Made by a program: the position numbers and the translations under genes. This document shows positions 47,441-58,100 of a stretch of 64,000 nt of DNA, piece by piece. Source of the DNA: Micractinium sp. NFX-FRZ (lineage: Eukaryota; Chlorophyta; Trebouxiophyceae; Chlorellales; Chlorellaceae); the NCBI GenBank assembly GCA_029339195.1, contig JAPTJF010000107.1:86558-150557 (forward strand), in the 5' to 3' direction. The stretch's first letter is position 1, and every line of letters begins with the position of its first letter. A model generated the notes under the pieces. The model was given only the letters and a program-made list of their open reading frames with translations, made no database searches and was not told where the DNA came from.

Positions 47441-48138
47441 TGCCCACGGAGCGCCGGCACCTTTTGGCATCGCTGGCTGTGTCGATATAACAATTAATTG
47501 AGACATGTAATTGAGCCCCCTGTGTGGACAGTTGAGGGGACCTGCTTTGTCATTGTTGCAGTGGGAGCGAAAAAACAGTCTCGAGTTGGCAAACAAGGGT
47601 GCATGCACGCAGCGGAGCGAGAAGCCTGCTGCAGCAGCTGCTGTTCGCACGGCAGGAGTGCGGGAGGTGCAGCGGGCGGCAGATGTGGGTGATGGTGGGG
47701 CGGGCGGGAGAGCATGCAGGGCTGGCTAGAAGCACTCGGGCTATAAAGGCTGTTTGAACAGGAGGGGATGCAAAGAAGAGGCTAGAGGTGAAGGGAGGAA
47801 GGCAGACAGGCAGGCGCCAGCAGTGCAAGATGCAACAGCAGTGACAGTGTGGGTTGGGAGGGTAGATTGGCCGGCAGGGCAGGGGCTGCAGGCCAGACTG
47901 ATCACCCAGGGTGCCGGCAGGGGGCAGAGGGCCCATGGGGCTTTGTTGAAAGAGACAACATATAGTGCACATGACCAATGAGAATGAGAGCTGGTGCGCA
48001 TGGCACAGGCTTGGTGGGCAGCAGATCGAAAAAAACCCGGCAGGGCACTGCACACGCTTTCAGCCGGGGACGGATGCCGGCTAGCAAAACACAAAGGACG
48101 GGCATCACGCCTGCAGCTAAGCTGCTGCCACCCATGGT
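47308..48138. other. Convergent intergenic region (Fpg / membrane protein)
   Basis: It holds the Fpg 3' untranslated region with TGTAA at 47506-47510 and the 3' flank of the minus-strand membrane-protein gene. No exon on either strand is supported. Confidence 0.5.
47506..47510 (+). terminator. TGTAA polyadenylation signal, Fpg gene
   Basis: TGTAA about 200 bases past the Fpg stop, in a locally AT-rich stretch. Confidence 0.55.
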
Positions 48139-50770
48139 TTATCCAAACAGGGATGGCTGTCGGATGTGCAGCGTGCTCATCACGTGAAACAGCACTCCCG
48201 ACAGGCCCAGACCAAGGAAAATCATCAGAGCAGCTGAGGGGGCGGCGCGCGGCAACGCCGCAGACCGCCCGCCCGCCCCCTCGCTGCGCCCGCCCCGCCG
48301 CTGCGGCGTGCCGCGCCCCCCGCTGCTGCTGCTGCTGCCGGTGCCGGTGCTGTTGCCGGTGCTGCCAGCCTCCAGAGTTCTTGTGTTTGTGTTGAAGAAG
48401 TACACATACAGGATGGGAGCAATGACTTCAAACACAAGCACCAGGTGTGCCATCGACAGGCTGCAGGGCACGGCGGATGGGTCCAGGCTGCCGTGACTGC
48501 GCACAGGGAGGGGAGGAGGGGACAGGGGGAGGGGAAGCAAGAGTGGTTCATAAGGGGCCTGCATGCACTTAATCCTGGCTCTGGCTCTGCCTCCTGCCAT
48601 CGCATGCACAAGCACTACAGGCTGTGGTCACTGGATAAACGCGCTTCGCTTGCCAGCCAGCCACCCCCCGGCAACAACCGCCCCCCCCACGGGTGCTGCC
48701 CCTGCGCACAGCCACCCCGCCATGTGTCCGCCTCCTTGCACCGCCTTCCCCGCCAACCCCCGCATGCCCGACAAGCTGGCGGTTGCTGCCACAGCAATGC
48801 AGGCAAGCTGGCGGCACACAGCACCTGCAGCCGCCGACACATCCAAACGCTATGTACGCAACTGGAAGCGCTCCCCTGCTGCCGGTGGCTGCCATGACAG
48901 CAGCGGAGGATAGCTACTAGCTATAAGGCCTAGTCTATTGTTAGGCTACCTGTAAGGTTAGCGTGTTACATTGACATGCGTGGTATATCAACATGCATGT
49001 CACGAACACGCCAGTAGCTCGAGCCTAACCTTGTACCTGCCCTGACAGCCAGGCGCAGAGAGAGCTCACCTGCTGGCCATGGCTGCCATCACAACAGACG
49101 ACAGCTGCCCCTGCAGCGCCGCCAGCCAGCGCAGCTGCTCAGGCTGCATGCCGTCAGAGGCCAGGGAGGCGCAGTAGTCTGGGCAGGCCCGCAAGATGAC
49201 AGCAGCAATGGCCACCTGCGCCACGGGTGCAGGGGGATCCATGTCAGGGGTTGCTCAGAGCGGCGGAGGGAGGGGCGGGGGCAGAGACGGGGCGGGGCGG
49301 GACAGGAGGAGGGAGGGAGAAGGGGAGCGGGAGGGAGCGGCTCGAGCGGGTGGGGCGCGCCGCCGCCATCAGCTCGGCAGCGGCGCCCGCCGGTTGGTGT
49401 GCCCAAGTGCTACGCCGGCAGTCATCTCCCCGCGCTCGCTGCCTGCCACGGCCCTGGTGCACGCCCCGTCAGCTGCGCTGGTTTTGCACACCTGCACCGC
49501 TGCCTGCACCGCCAGCGGCAGATGCAGCACCACCGACTGCAGCAGCACTGGCAGGATGGATGAGTTGACCAACAGCGCCTTGGCCAAATAGACGCGCTCC
49601 CCGTGAAAACCGGCCCAGCTGTGTGTCAGCATCGGCTGCTTCAGCACGCTGCAAGCGGGGCGGCGGGGAGGGGCGGGGCGGGCGCAGGTTGGGCAGCAGT
49701 GGATGGGGGTGAGGGCCAGCAGGCGAGGCAGGGGCAGCGGGGCAGGCGCGGCGGGGCAGGCGCACCGTCCTGCCGGCCCTGGCACACCGGGGCGGGCGCA
49801 GGGAGATGGGGAACCTTCCTGCCAAACGGCCACAAGTTCCGCACGGGACAGGCAGCTCAGCCGGCTCAGCACAACGCCACCACAAGGCCACAGGGGCAGC
49901 AGCAGGCCCGCACCCTGCTGGTGCCACCCCTGCAGGCCTCGTAGCCCTGCCCTAGGGCACCCGCTGGCCGCCCGGCCATCCCGCTGTCCCCAGGGCACCC
50001 CCCTTGCCCCCAGGGCAGCCCGCTGCCCCAGGGCACACCCTGCCCTCCGTGGGCACCCATTGCCGCCAGCACACCCCGCCGGCTCCCCATGTCCCGGGAC
50101 GACCGCACCTGCCCTCTGCATCCCAGTGACCTCCCGTTGGCGCGCTCACCCCCGCATGCCCACGATGGCAAACGCTCGGTGCAGGCGGATGCCGGCGTAC
50201 AGCCAGTCGCGCGCGCGCAGGTACAGGTCTTGCCGCAGGTGCAGCAGGTAGAGCGCCACAGCGCTGGTGAGCAGGGCGCTCAGGCTCCACAGCGCCAGCT
50301 GCGTCTCGCCGTGCGACAGCGCCGACAGAGTTGAGAAGAAGCAGCCCAGCACCTGAGGGGCGGGGGGGCGGCGACGGGCAGAGGGATGGGGCGGTGGGGG
50401 GCGAGGCGTGGAGGTGAGCAGCAGGGCGGGAGCAGCACGCGGCGGGGCAGCCTGCGGCTGCGGAGCGGCCACCGATGTTGGGGAGGCGCTGAGCTGAGCT
50501 TCGATTGGTAGACGATTGGTATATAGGAAGGAGATGCAATGACTGGGGCTGGCGTGCAGCTTGTGGAAAGGGAAAAGCGCCCGACACTGCACCGGCGTTG
50601 CGCAGCAGCGGGCAGCCGGCGGGACTGCTGGCCTCTGGGGAGCGCACAGACCCCCTTCCCAGCCTCACGACCGGCCGCACCTCTATGCAATGGAGAGTGC
50701 TCTCAGCCGGTCTAAGGGCCTTGCTGCGGTGGAGCGCGGAGCTGCCGGGCGGCGGCTCTGTGTCCGCCAT
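48139..50770 (-). CDS. Multi-pass membrane protein of unknown function
   Basis: Exons in order of transcription: 50770-50681, 50352-50150, 49648-49492, 49215-49070, 48496-48139; 954 bases, 317 residues. No family was recognised. Likely membrane spans are in exon 2 (LALWSLSALLTSAVALYLL), across exons 3-4 (SSILPVLLQSVVLHLPLAV and VAIAAVIL), and two in exon 5 (MAHLVLVFEVIAPILYVYFF; AALMIFLGLGLSGVLFHVM). The exon 5 spans are separated by a Ser/Gly/Arg-rich loop. No signal peptide is evident, and the 30-residue first exon is polar. All four intron phases fit, which supports a real gene, but the start rests on the first ATG in a good context and the topology is only an estimate. The long introns hold imperfect tandem repeats. 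Confidence 0.65.
49955..50045. repeat. Imperfect GC-rich tandem repeat in an intron
   Basis: Four or five imperfect copies of a 20-24 base unit around CCCCAGGGCACCCCGCTG, in intron 2 of the membrane-protein gene. Confidence 0.7.
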
Positions 50771-51944
50771 GTGCTGCGTCCTCTGCTGCTCTGCCTGCTG
50801 TTGCTTGTCGCTGCGCTGCGCTTGCATAAAAAAGCCGAGCTGCCGTGTCTTTGGCAGGCAGGCAGGCAGGCGTGCGACGGACAGGTGTGTGGTATGGCGC
50901 GCCGAAGGCGAGCGCTCTCGAGCTCCGGGGGGTTGTGGATCGGGAGTAGATGGCTCCGTGGGACAATTTGGCGGACAAGCATGTCACAGCGTGCCGGATC
51001 CCCTGCTGACTGGCTGCTGGCTGAACTGGCGGCATGCTGGTGCGAATCCACCATCCACCATATGGGGACCCTGCAATCGGATTGTTTGATACCGACTTTG
51101 CTCTCACCACCACACAAGGGTGGTTGGTTTGAAGGCTGATGCAATGGGCTCACTGCTTGAAAGATACGCTGCACGCTGTGCCCCGGTGTCGTCCATGCAT
51201 TCAGCGCCCCTGGCAGCGGTGTCCTGCCAAGGCAGAGGTTCCAGCAGTGCTGTGCCCCACCGCCCCCGGCACATTCCTGATCATATTAAGCCCTTCATAC
51301 GAACTTAAGAAAGTTGTGTGATAATGGTGTAGATGTAGATGAAAAAGAAACACTGGCGTAGGTGTAAGACACATTGCTCTTCAGGAAGGTGCAGACAGCC
51401 TCCTCCCTTCAGCCGTGGGGCCCACCCAGTACTTCCTGCCTCGCAGCTGTGCCTGCAATCGGCCTTGAGATCGCCTCCCTGCCCTTTGGCAGTGTGCACT
51501 GGCGGTGTGCCACGCACTCAGGTGCAGGTGCCAAGCAGTGGGTGCGCCTTGTTGCCACGGCACTCCCGCTAAGACGGGGACAGCATGACGCACATGCATA
51601 TAATCACGCCATTGTTTAAAATGCAGGGGACGTCTCTGATTCGTGAAGGAGTGGGGCGCGCACAGCAAAGCAGGCGCAACAGTTGAGCAATGCAAGCCGC
51701 CACGCCAAGGCCGCCGCCGGTGGGTCCGCCGCCTGGCGCGCCAGGTCACCGCCGTCCTGAAGAGTTGTTCGCCTAGCGGCCCCTGACACGCCTCGTATGA
51801 CGGTTATCAACCCGTCAACACCACCCCTGCCGCCCAGCGCTCACTGCAGCGGCCGCCAGGGTTTTTTCCAGGGCTGCCGACAGCGCGGACCTCTGCCGCA
51901 CGCCCAGCTCTGCTCCGATCGCTCTCGGGGAATCGTCAGGCACC
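50771..51944. other. Divergent intergenic region (membrane protein / XYPPX)
   Basis: No gene could be proven. The part at 51290-51640 is less GC-rich than average. On the minus strand an acceptor near 51465 opens a short frame (ending RGRKYWVGPTAEGRRLSAPS, stop at 51381) that could be the last exon of a small gene divergent from the XYPPX gene, but no convincing first exon or ATG was found. The rest is promoter DNA. Confidence 0.4.
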
Positions 51945-54255
51945 ATGTCGGATCCGGTAAGCTTGAGTCCCGTTAGGCGCGTCGACCGTCTTGGCCCGCT
52001 GTTCCACAGCTTTTGCCGCTCTTGCGCTGCTCAACAGCGGGGAGCATGGTCTACGGATTGATCGGTCGAAGCTGGCTCTGCCCCTGCTTCTGGCTTTTGC
52101 CCCGCCGCCCTTTGGTGGGTGGCGTCCTGCCGCCTCCCGCCGCCCCGCTCCCACTACCTCCCGCCGTCCCTTGAGAGAACACCGCTTGCAGGGTGACACC
52201 GGCATTGTTGCGGGCTTTGAGCCTGCATGCTTGCCCCTATCCTGCTGAAGCAGGGAGGCGACCAGAGCCGCGGGGGCGGCTACCCGCCTTACGGGTACCC
52301 GTCGCATCAGGTACTTGCCTCGGGGGGATGGGAGAACTGTGTGCGACTCCCTGTGGGGATGGGAGAGCGACTGGATGCCACGATTGACTGCGTCATGGTT
52401 CTTCTTTGGCCCGCGTGAGCAGTGAGCACCAGCTTGAGGGCTGAGCAACTGCCAGCCGTCGTTGCTCAACCCACCATGCCAAGGCCCGTGCTTCAGCCGA
52501 TTCATGGCGCTGCTGCCTGCCTGCGCCATTGTGATCCTGCAGGGATACCCGCCCCAGCCTGGGTACCCGCCACAGCCCGGTTACCCGCCACAGCCTGGGT
52601 ATGGCTACCCGCCACAGCCCGGCTACCCGCCACAGCCTGGGTACCCGCCCCAAGCGGGGTACCCTCCGCAGGTGGGCAGCGCGCACTGGCTGCAGCTGTT
52701 TGGATTTGGTCCCGCCCCTGCCCTCAGCAGCGCACCCTTGGCACCCACTCTTGACTTTGCCCTGTGGATGGCTGCCAGGAGCAGAGGCAGAGGGCCACAA
52801 CCCGTGTTGCCTGCGCATGCTCTGCCACGCACCCACCTTCCCTCCCCTGCCGCCCGCGCCCCTGCAGGGATACCCGCCGCAGCCGGGGTACGGCGCCCCG
52901 CCGCCAGCCCCCTACGGCGCTCCCTATGGGGCGCCGCCGCCGGGCGCCTACCCGCCGCCGGGCTACGCGCCGCCCCACGGAGGTGATGCCTGTGTTGGCT
53001 TGCAGGGTCTCTGTGGCCGTGCTGCGCCCTGCTGTGCCTCTCTGTGCACCTCCGCAGTGCCCGCCCGCCTGCTGCTCCTGCAGCGAGCCCGCCCGATCAG
53101 CTGCGGCGCCCCTTGCATTGCCTCCCGCCACCAATTAGCGCTGAATGAGACACTGAATGAGACATCGCACCATCTTCATTTGCGACGCGCAACCACAAAA
53201 ACAAACCCTGGGGTGCCAGCCAAACAAACCCTGGGGGCCACGGCAGCGCCTGCCCTCCCCAGCCCGCACCACGTGAAGCTCGACCCGGGCCCGCACCTTG
53301 ACCCCGGCTGTCTGCCCGCTTGCTGCAGGTGGCATCCCAATGGGGGGCGCTGCCATGGCGGGCATGGCGGGCGCAGCCATGGGCGCGATGTATGGGCACG
53401 GAATGGGGCACCATGGCAGCAAGATGAAGAAGCACAAGGGCATGAAGGTGGGCACCCCAGGACGTTGAGGGTTTTCTGCCACCAGCAGTGATTGGTGGTG
53501 AGTTGCTTGTGTGGGTGGCCCGGGGGCATGAAGCACCAGAGCAGAGAGGGTGGGGGACGGGCGCGTGCGTCGTACGTGGGCGGTGGGGCGGGGCGGCAGG
53601 TGGAGAAACGTGGGGCATAAGGACGGAGCCACGTGGGGCGGGCGTTGTGCTGGAGGGGCCAGGGCAGGCAGGGCGAAGCATGCACGCCAGCTGTGCCGGG
53701 GTGGCGGTGCTGCCCGTAATTTTGGCCGGCAGTCTTCACAGCAGCTCAGCAACATCAGCGCCCAAGATCTAACGCCACCTGCCCACCTGCTTGGCTGTTC
53801 CGCCTGACATTGCTCACCCCTGCTATGTACTCCTACTCCCTGTTGCGCGCGCTTTGCTTCCGCAGTACAAGGGCGGCCGCATGGGCATGTATGGGCGGCA
53901 GAAATTCAAGCGCGGCAAGTACAAGCGTGGCAAGTGAGTGGGTCGCTCAACAGGGGACTGGGTGCTGCAGTCTGGATGGTTGAGAGGGTGGCGGGGTGCT
54001 GCTGGGTGCCTGGTTGAGAGGGTTGCGGAGTGTTGCTGGGCGCCTGGTGGTCTGGATGGTTGCGAGGTGTTCATGGGTGCCTGGTGGTGGGTGCTGGCCA
54101 CCGAGGGCGACGGCATGCGTTGGAGGAGGCATGCCTGGGCTAGCGCGCTCACCGGCAATTGGAGACACTGCCCCAGCACATGTATCTCTCTGTCTGATAC
54201 ACTCAATAATGCCTGCCCGCTGGCCAGGCGCTTCGGGCGGGGCAAGTGGAAGTAG
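51945..54255 (+). CDS. XYPPX-repeat protein with basic C-terminus (plant GRP-A3-like)
   Basis: Exons: 51945-51956, 52254-52310, 52543-52671, 52868-52982, 53329-53447, 53866-53933, 54228-54255; 528 bases, 175 residues. The first exon holds only four codons (MSDP). Residues 5 to about 105 are GYPPQP-type repeats (about nine clear units), then a Met/Gly/Ala-rich segment (GGAAMAGMAGAAMGAMYG), a His-Gly stretch and a basic tail (KFKRGKYKRGK, RFGRGKWK). This order matches plant glycine-rich protein A3/XYPPX proteins, which are small, probably disordered, stress-related and of unclear function. The tail resembles that of the C2-XYPPX gene in this window. If the last intron is retained, a TGA follows at once and the protein loses only its last eight residues, so two similar isoforms are possible. 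Confidence 0.85.
53975..54100. repeat. Imperfect tandem repeat in XYPPX last intron
   Basis: Repeated GGGTGCCTGGT/GTCTGGATGGTTG units, about four imperfect copies. Confidence 0.7.
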
Positions 54256-55187
54256 AGAGGCCCGGGAGACCAGGAGGCACCTCGCGTCAGCACCCACAAG
54301 GCCCGCCAGCTTGCGAGTGGCGGGCACGTTGGCCAGCGGGCAGTGTCTACGTGAGCATGTACAGTGTATTCACTCGCCCCTCCTGCTCCGCTACCACGAA
54401 GATGTAGTCTTGCTGCTTGGTTGCCAGAATGTATGCTGAATGCAACTCAATGTAACTCCGCGCATTGGTTGCGGGAGGCGGGGCGTGTGCGCTGCCGTCC
54501 CTGCCGCTGGCGCTCATGCCCGCTGCTGGCACACTGCTCGCAGTCTCATCAGGGATCCCCAGCTCGCATCTGTCCGACCCGCCCCACCTTTGGCTGCGCC
54601 TTGCAATGGTTGTAATGGAGCGAATGCCAGCCCAGCCCGACCGTCACACTGTCCAAGGCTGCCCGGGGTTGGTCCAAGGCCGCCCCTCCCTCTTGCTCGC
54701 GGCTTGCTGGGGCGTTGCAAGTTCCAGAGAGCAATCTGAAAGCACGAGACCGACGAGCAGGTTGCTCTCACGCATTACTGCCTGGACAGGTGTGCCCCAT
54801 GTTGTGCCAGCTCGAGCTAGTTCTGTGCGCTCTGCTCCGCAGCTGGGCATCTATGGCTCTCGTGTGACCTTCTCTGTCCTCCAGGCTGCTCTGCTGTAGG
54901 TGTCGGGTGCGCTGGGCTGGGTCGCCCAAGACTGCTGCACGTTCGTTCCCCCCGCCGCCACCCTTGACGCGCTGCTCGCCTGCGCCCCCTTGTCGCACGC
55001 AACCTCCATTAAGGCTGAACAACGCCGCATGCACGCGTAGGAGCAAGCGCTCGCACTTTGAACGCGGGTGCAAGCGGGGGTGCGCCTCTTAGTGCGTCAG
55101 CAGCCTGCCAGGTGCTGCAGAGCAGCCTGCTCGCTGCCTCACCCGCCCCACTGAGCGGAGGGACGATCTAGCCACCGCCAAGTAGCC
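54256..55187. other. Intergenic region between XYPPX and GT2 genes
   Basis: It holds the XYPPX 3' untranslated region with TGTAA at 54451-54455, then the promoter and leader of the GT2 synthase. No further exon or clear TATA box was seen. Confidence 0.5.
54451..54455 (+). terminator. TGTAA polyadenylation signal, XYPPX gene
   Basis: TGTAA 196 bases after the stop codon. Confidence 0.5.
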
Positions 55188-58100
55188 ATGCTGGGAGCGG
55201 CCCTGCTGCCAGCCGCCGCGAGCGGCGGCGCCGCTGCCGCCGCCACAGCCGCCAGCGCCGCGTACACCTGGTATGTTGCGGCGCTGAGCGCCGCCGTCCA
55301 GCTGTCGGTGCTGCTCTCGCTGCTGGTGTCGGCCGACCGCATGCTCAACGTGCTCAAGTTTGCCACCATCAAGCTGCGGGCCACCCTCACGGGGCGCCTC
55401 CCCAAGGACTCGTGGTTCTGCGCGCCGCTGCCCAGCGACGCACGTGATCACCCCAAGGTGGGTGGGCTGGGTGGGGGGCTCTTGTTGTGGGCGGCTGCCG
55501 CGGCTGCCAATGGGCAGAGCAGGGCGTGAAGGCAGCCGCGCGGGGCTGCCATGCGGCGCTGCGCCCCCGCTGGCTTGCGGGCTGCAGGCGACCTAACCAG
55601 CGACCTAACCTTGGAGTCGACGCGCGCGCGCGCCGCGTGTTGCAGCTGCTGGGTGCTGCCCGCTCCCGCCCCCTTGCGCTAGCACCCACCTGGGCCGGCG
55701 CACCCATCCTGCCGCCCCGCCGCACCCCCATCCTTCAACCCACCCTTTCTCCATTCTGCCCCCCGCTCTTCCCCCTCCTTCAACCCCGCCAGGTGGCGGT
55801 ACAGCTGCCCATGTTCAACGAGCGGGCAGTGTGTCAAGCCATCATAGACTGCTGCGCTGAGCTGGAGTGGCCCGCGCAGCGGCTCAAAATTCAGGTGGGT
55901 TGGTGGGAAGGGGCCTTGCGGGCGAGGTTCTGCAGGCCTGCCGGTGCCACCTGCTGGATCGTTGTACCGCAGGATTGTCGTGCCGCTGTCCGATCCTGCC
56001 TTCACGCAAGCTGTGAGGTAGCTGCCTCACACAGCTGTGAGCCTGCCGAGTCGCAGGTTGTGGGTGCTGCGGGCGTGCCCTCCTCGTGCCTCCCCCCTGT
56101 GCCCTTGCTTTAAATGCCAGGCGGCGCAAGCCTTCCACACACCCCATCCTTCCCTCCTGCGCTGCTGACTCTAACACTGCTCCCTTTTTTGCACCTGCTC
56201 CTGTATTTCGCTGTGCCCTGCCCTGTCGTAAAGTTCACGACAAACTTCTCACACTGTACTGCCCTCTGCCCTCCCTGCCCCCACTATTCACCAGGTGCTG
56301 GACGACTCCACCGACCCGGTCACCCGAGAGCTGGTGGACGAGAAGTGCCTGGAGTGGCGGGAGCGCGGCATCAATGTGGAGTGCCTGCGCCGCACCAACC
56401 GCCAGGGGTACAAGGCGGGCGCGATGAAGGAGGTGGGTGGGTGGGTGGTGGTGTTGGAAGGAATGGCAAGGGGGTGACCGGTGAGGGCTATGCAGTGGGC
56501 TGTGAAAGAGGCAGTTGAGGTTGGGAGGCCGGGATGCGGGCAGTGAGAGGTCGCCTGCGGGCGCGCCCAGGCGGGGCATACCTCGTGTGCAGGAAGCTGC
56601 GCCTGCAAAAGGTCCCTCCCTGTCTCACAAACGCCATTATTCTCAGCCCCTCTCCTCCCCTCACAACACAGCATTCCCGTCCTGGCTGACCGACGCCATG
56701 ACTCGCTCCCATCCTGCTCTGCACGTCCTGCCTTCCTTCCCCGCTCTCACAGGGCATGGATCTGCTGGCCAAGGAGGGGTACGAGTTTGTGGCCGTGTTT
56801 GACGCCGACTTCAAGCCGGAGCCCGGCTTCCTGCAGCGCACCGTGCCCTACCTCATGGGCAACCCCGAGGTGGGTGCGCGGCGGTGGGGAAGCCACGGGG
56901 ACGGGTTTGGGGAGAGGTTGTGGCTGGGGCAGATGGGTGCAGGGCTGCATAACAGGTCGCCTGCTGAACACACATCTCCCTGCCAGCGTCCCGCCCTGGA
57001 GCCCCTGCCGCCCGCCCTTGGCCTTCATATCCCAACAAACACCCTCCCTGCGCCCCCACTGTGCAGGTGGGCTACGTGCAGTCCCGCTGGGTGTTCACCA
57101 ACCCGCAGGAGTCGTATCTAACCAAGGCACAGGAGGTGAGGAGGCATGGAGGGGCCACCAGCGGTGTCTAGCAGCAGAACGGTCGCAGGGGTGCAGGCGT
57201 CCCTACTTGCCTCCCACCGCCCTCCTTCTCACCCTCCCCTGCACTGTTCCCCTGTGCCCCCCCCCGCCCGCGCCAGGTGTCCCTCAACTACCACATGAAG
57301 TGCGAGCAGTACTCCCACTCCGCCTCCCGCTCCTTCTTCAACTTCAACGGGACTGCGGGTGAGTCTGCAAGCGACTGCATGGGTCTGTGGGGCTGGTAGA
57401 GAGGGCTGGTAGGGAGGGCCAGAGGGGCGCCCTTCCCTCCCTGTGCGCCCTCCTCGCCTCCCCACCCGCCCCAACCATCTAGGTGCCTCCCTATCCACCA
57501 CACCTTCGGCTGCCCCTCCCTGCTCTCCCGCCCGCCAACCCTACCCACCACCCTCCTCCCCACCCTTCCCCCCACCCACCAGGCGTGTGGCGCCTGGCCT
57601 GCATCCAGCACGCGGGCGGGTGGAATGCTCGCACCACAGTGGAGGACATGGACCTCAGCCTGCGGGCCTACATCAAGGGCTGGCGCGCCATCTTCCTGGA
57701 CGACGTGACGTGTCTCAACGAGGTGGGCGCGGCAGGGGGTGAGGGCCGGCGTGCATCCGTGTGGGCTGGGTAAGGTGGGACTGAGGTTTGGGCAGTGCAC
57801 TGGTTGTCTGAATCGGGTGGCAGCGTTTGGTTGGTTTGATTGTGTTGTGCCCCGCCCTCTTTGCCTTACGCGCAGCCCTGCTCCCTGTCGCACTCTCCTC
57901 CCCCTCACCCTTCCCCCCCTGCCCACCCGCCCCGCCCCCCCGCAGCTCCCCGCCTCCTTCTTTGCCTACCGCAAGCAGCAGCACCGCTGGACCTGCGGCC
58001 CCATCCAGCTGTGGTCCAAGGCCTCCGCCGACGTGTGGGCCTCCAACCTGCCGCTGCCCCGCAAGCTGGAGCTGGTGCTGCTGTACTTTGGCGTGCGCAA

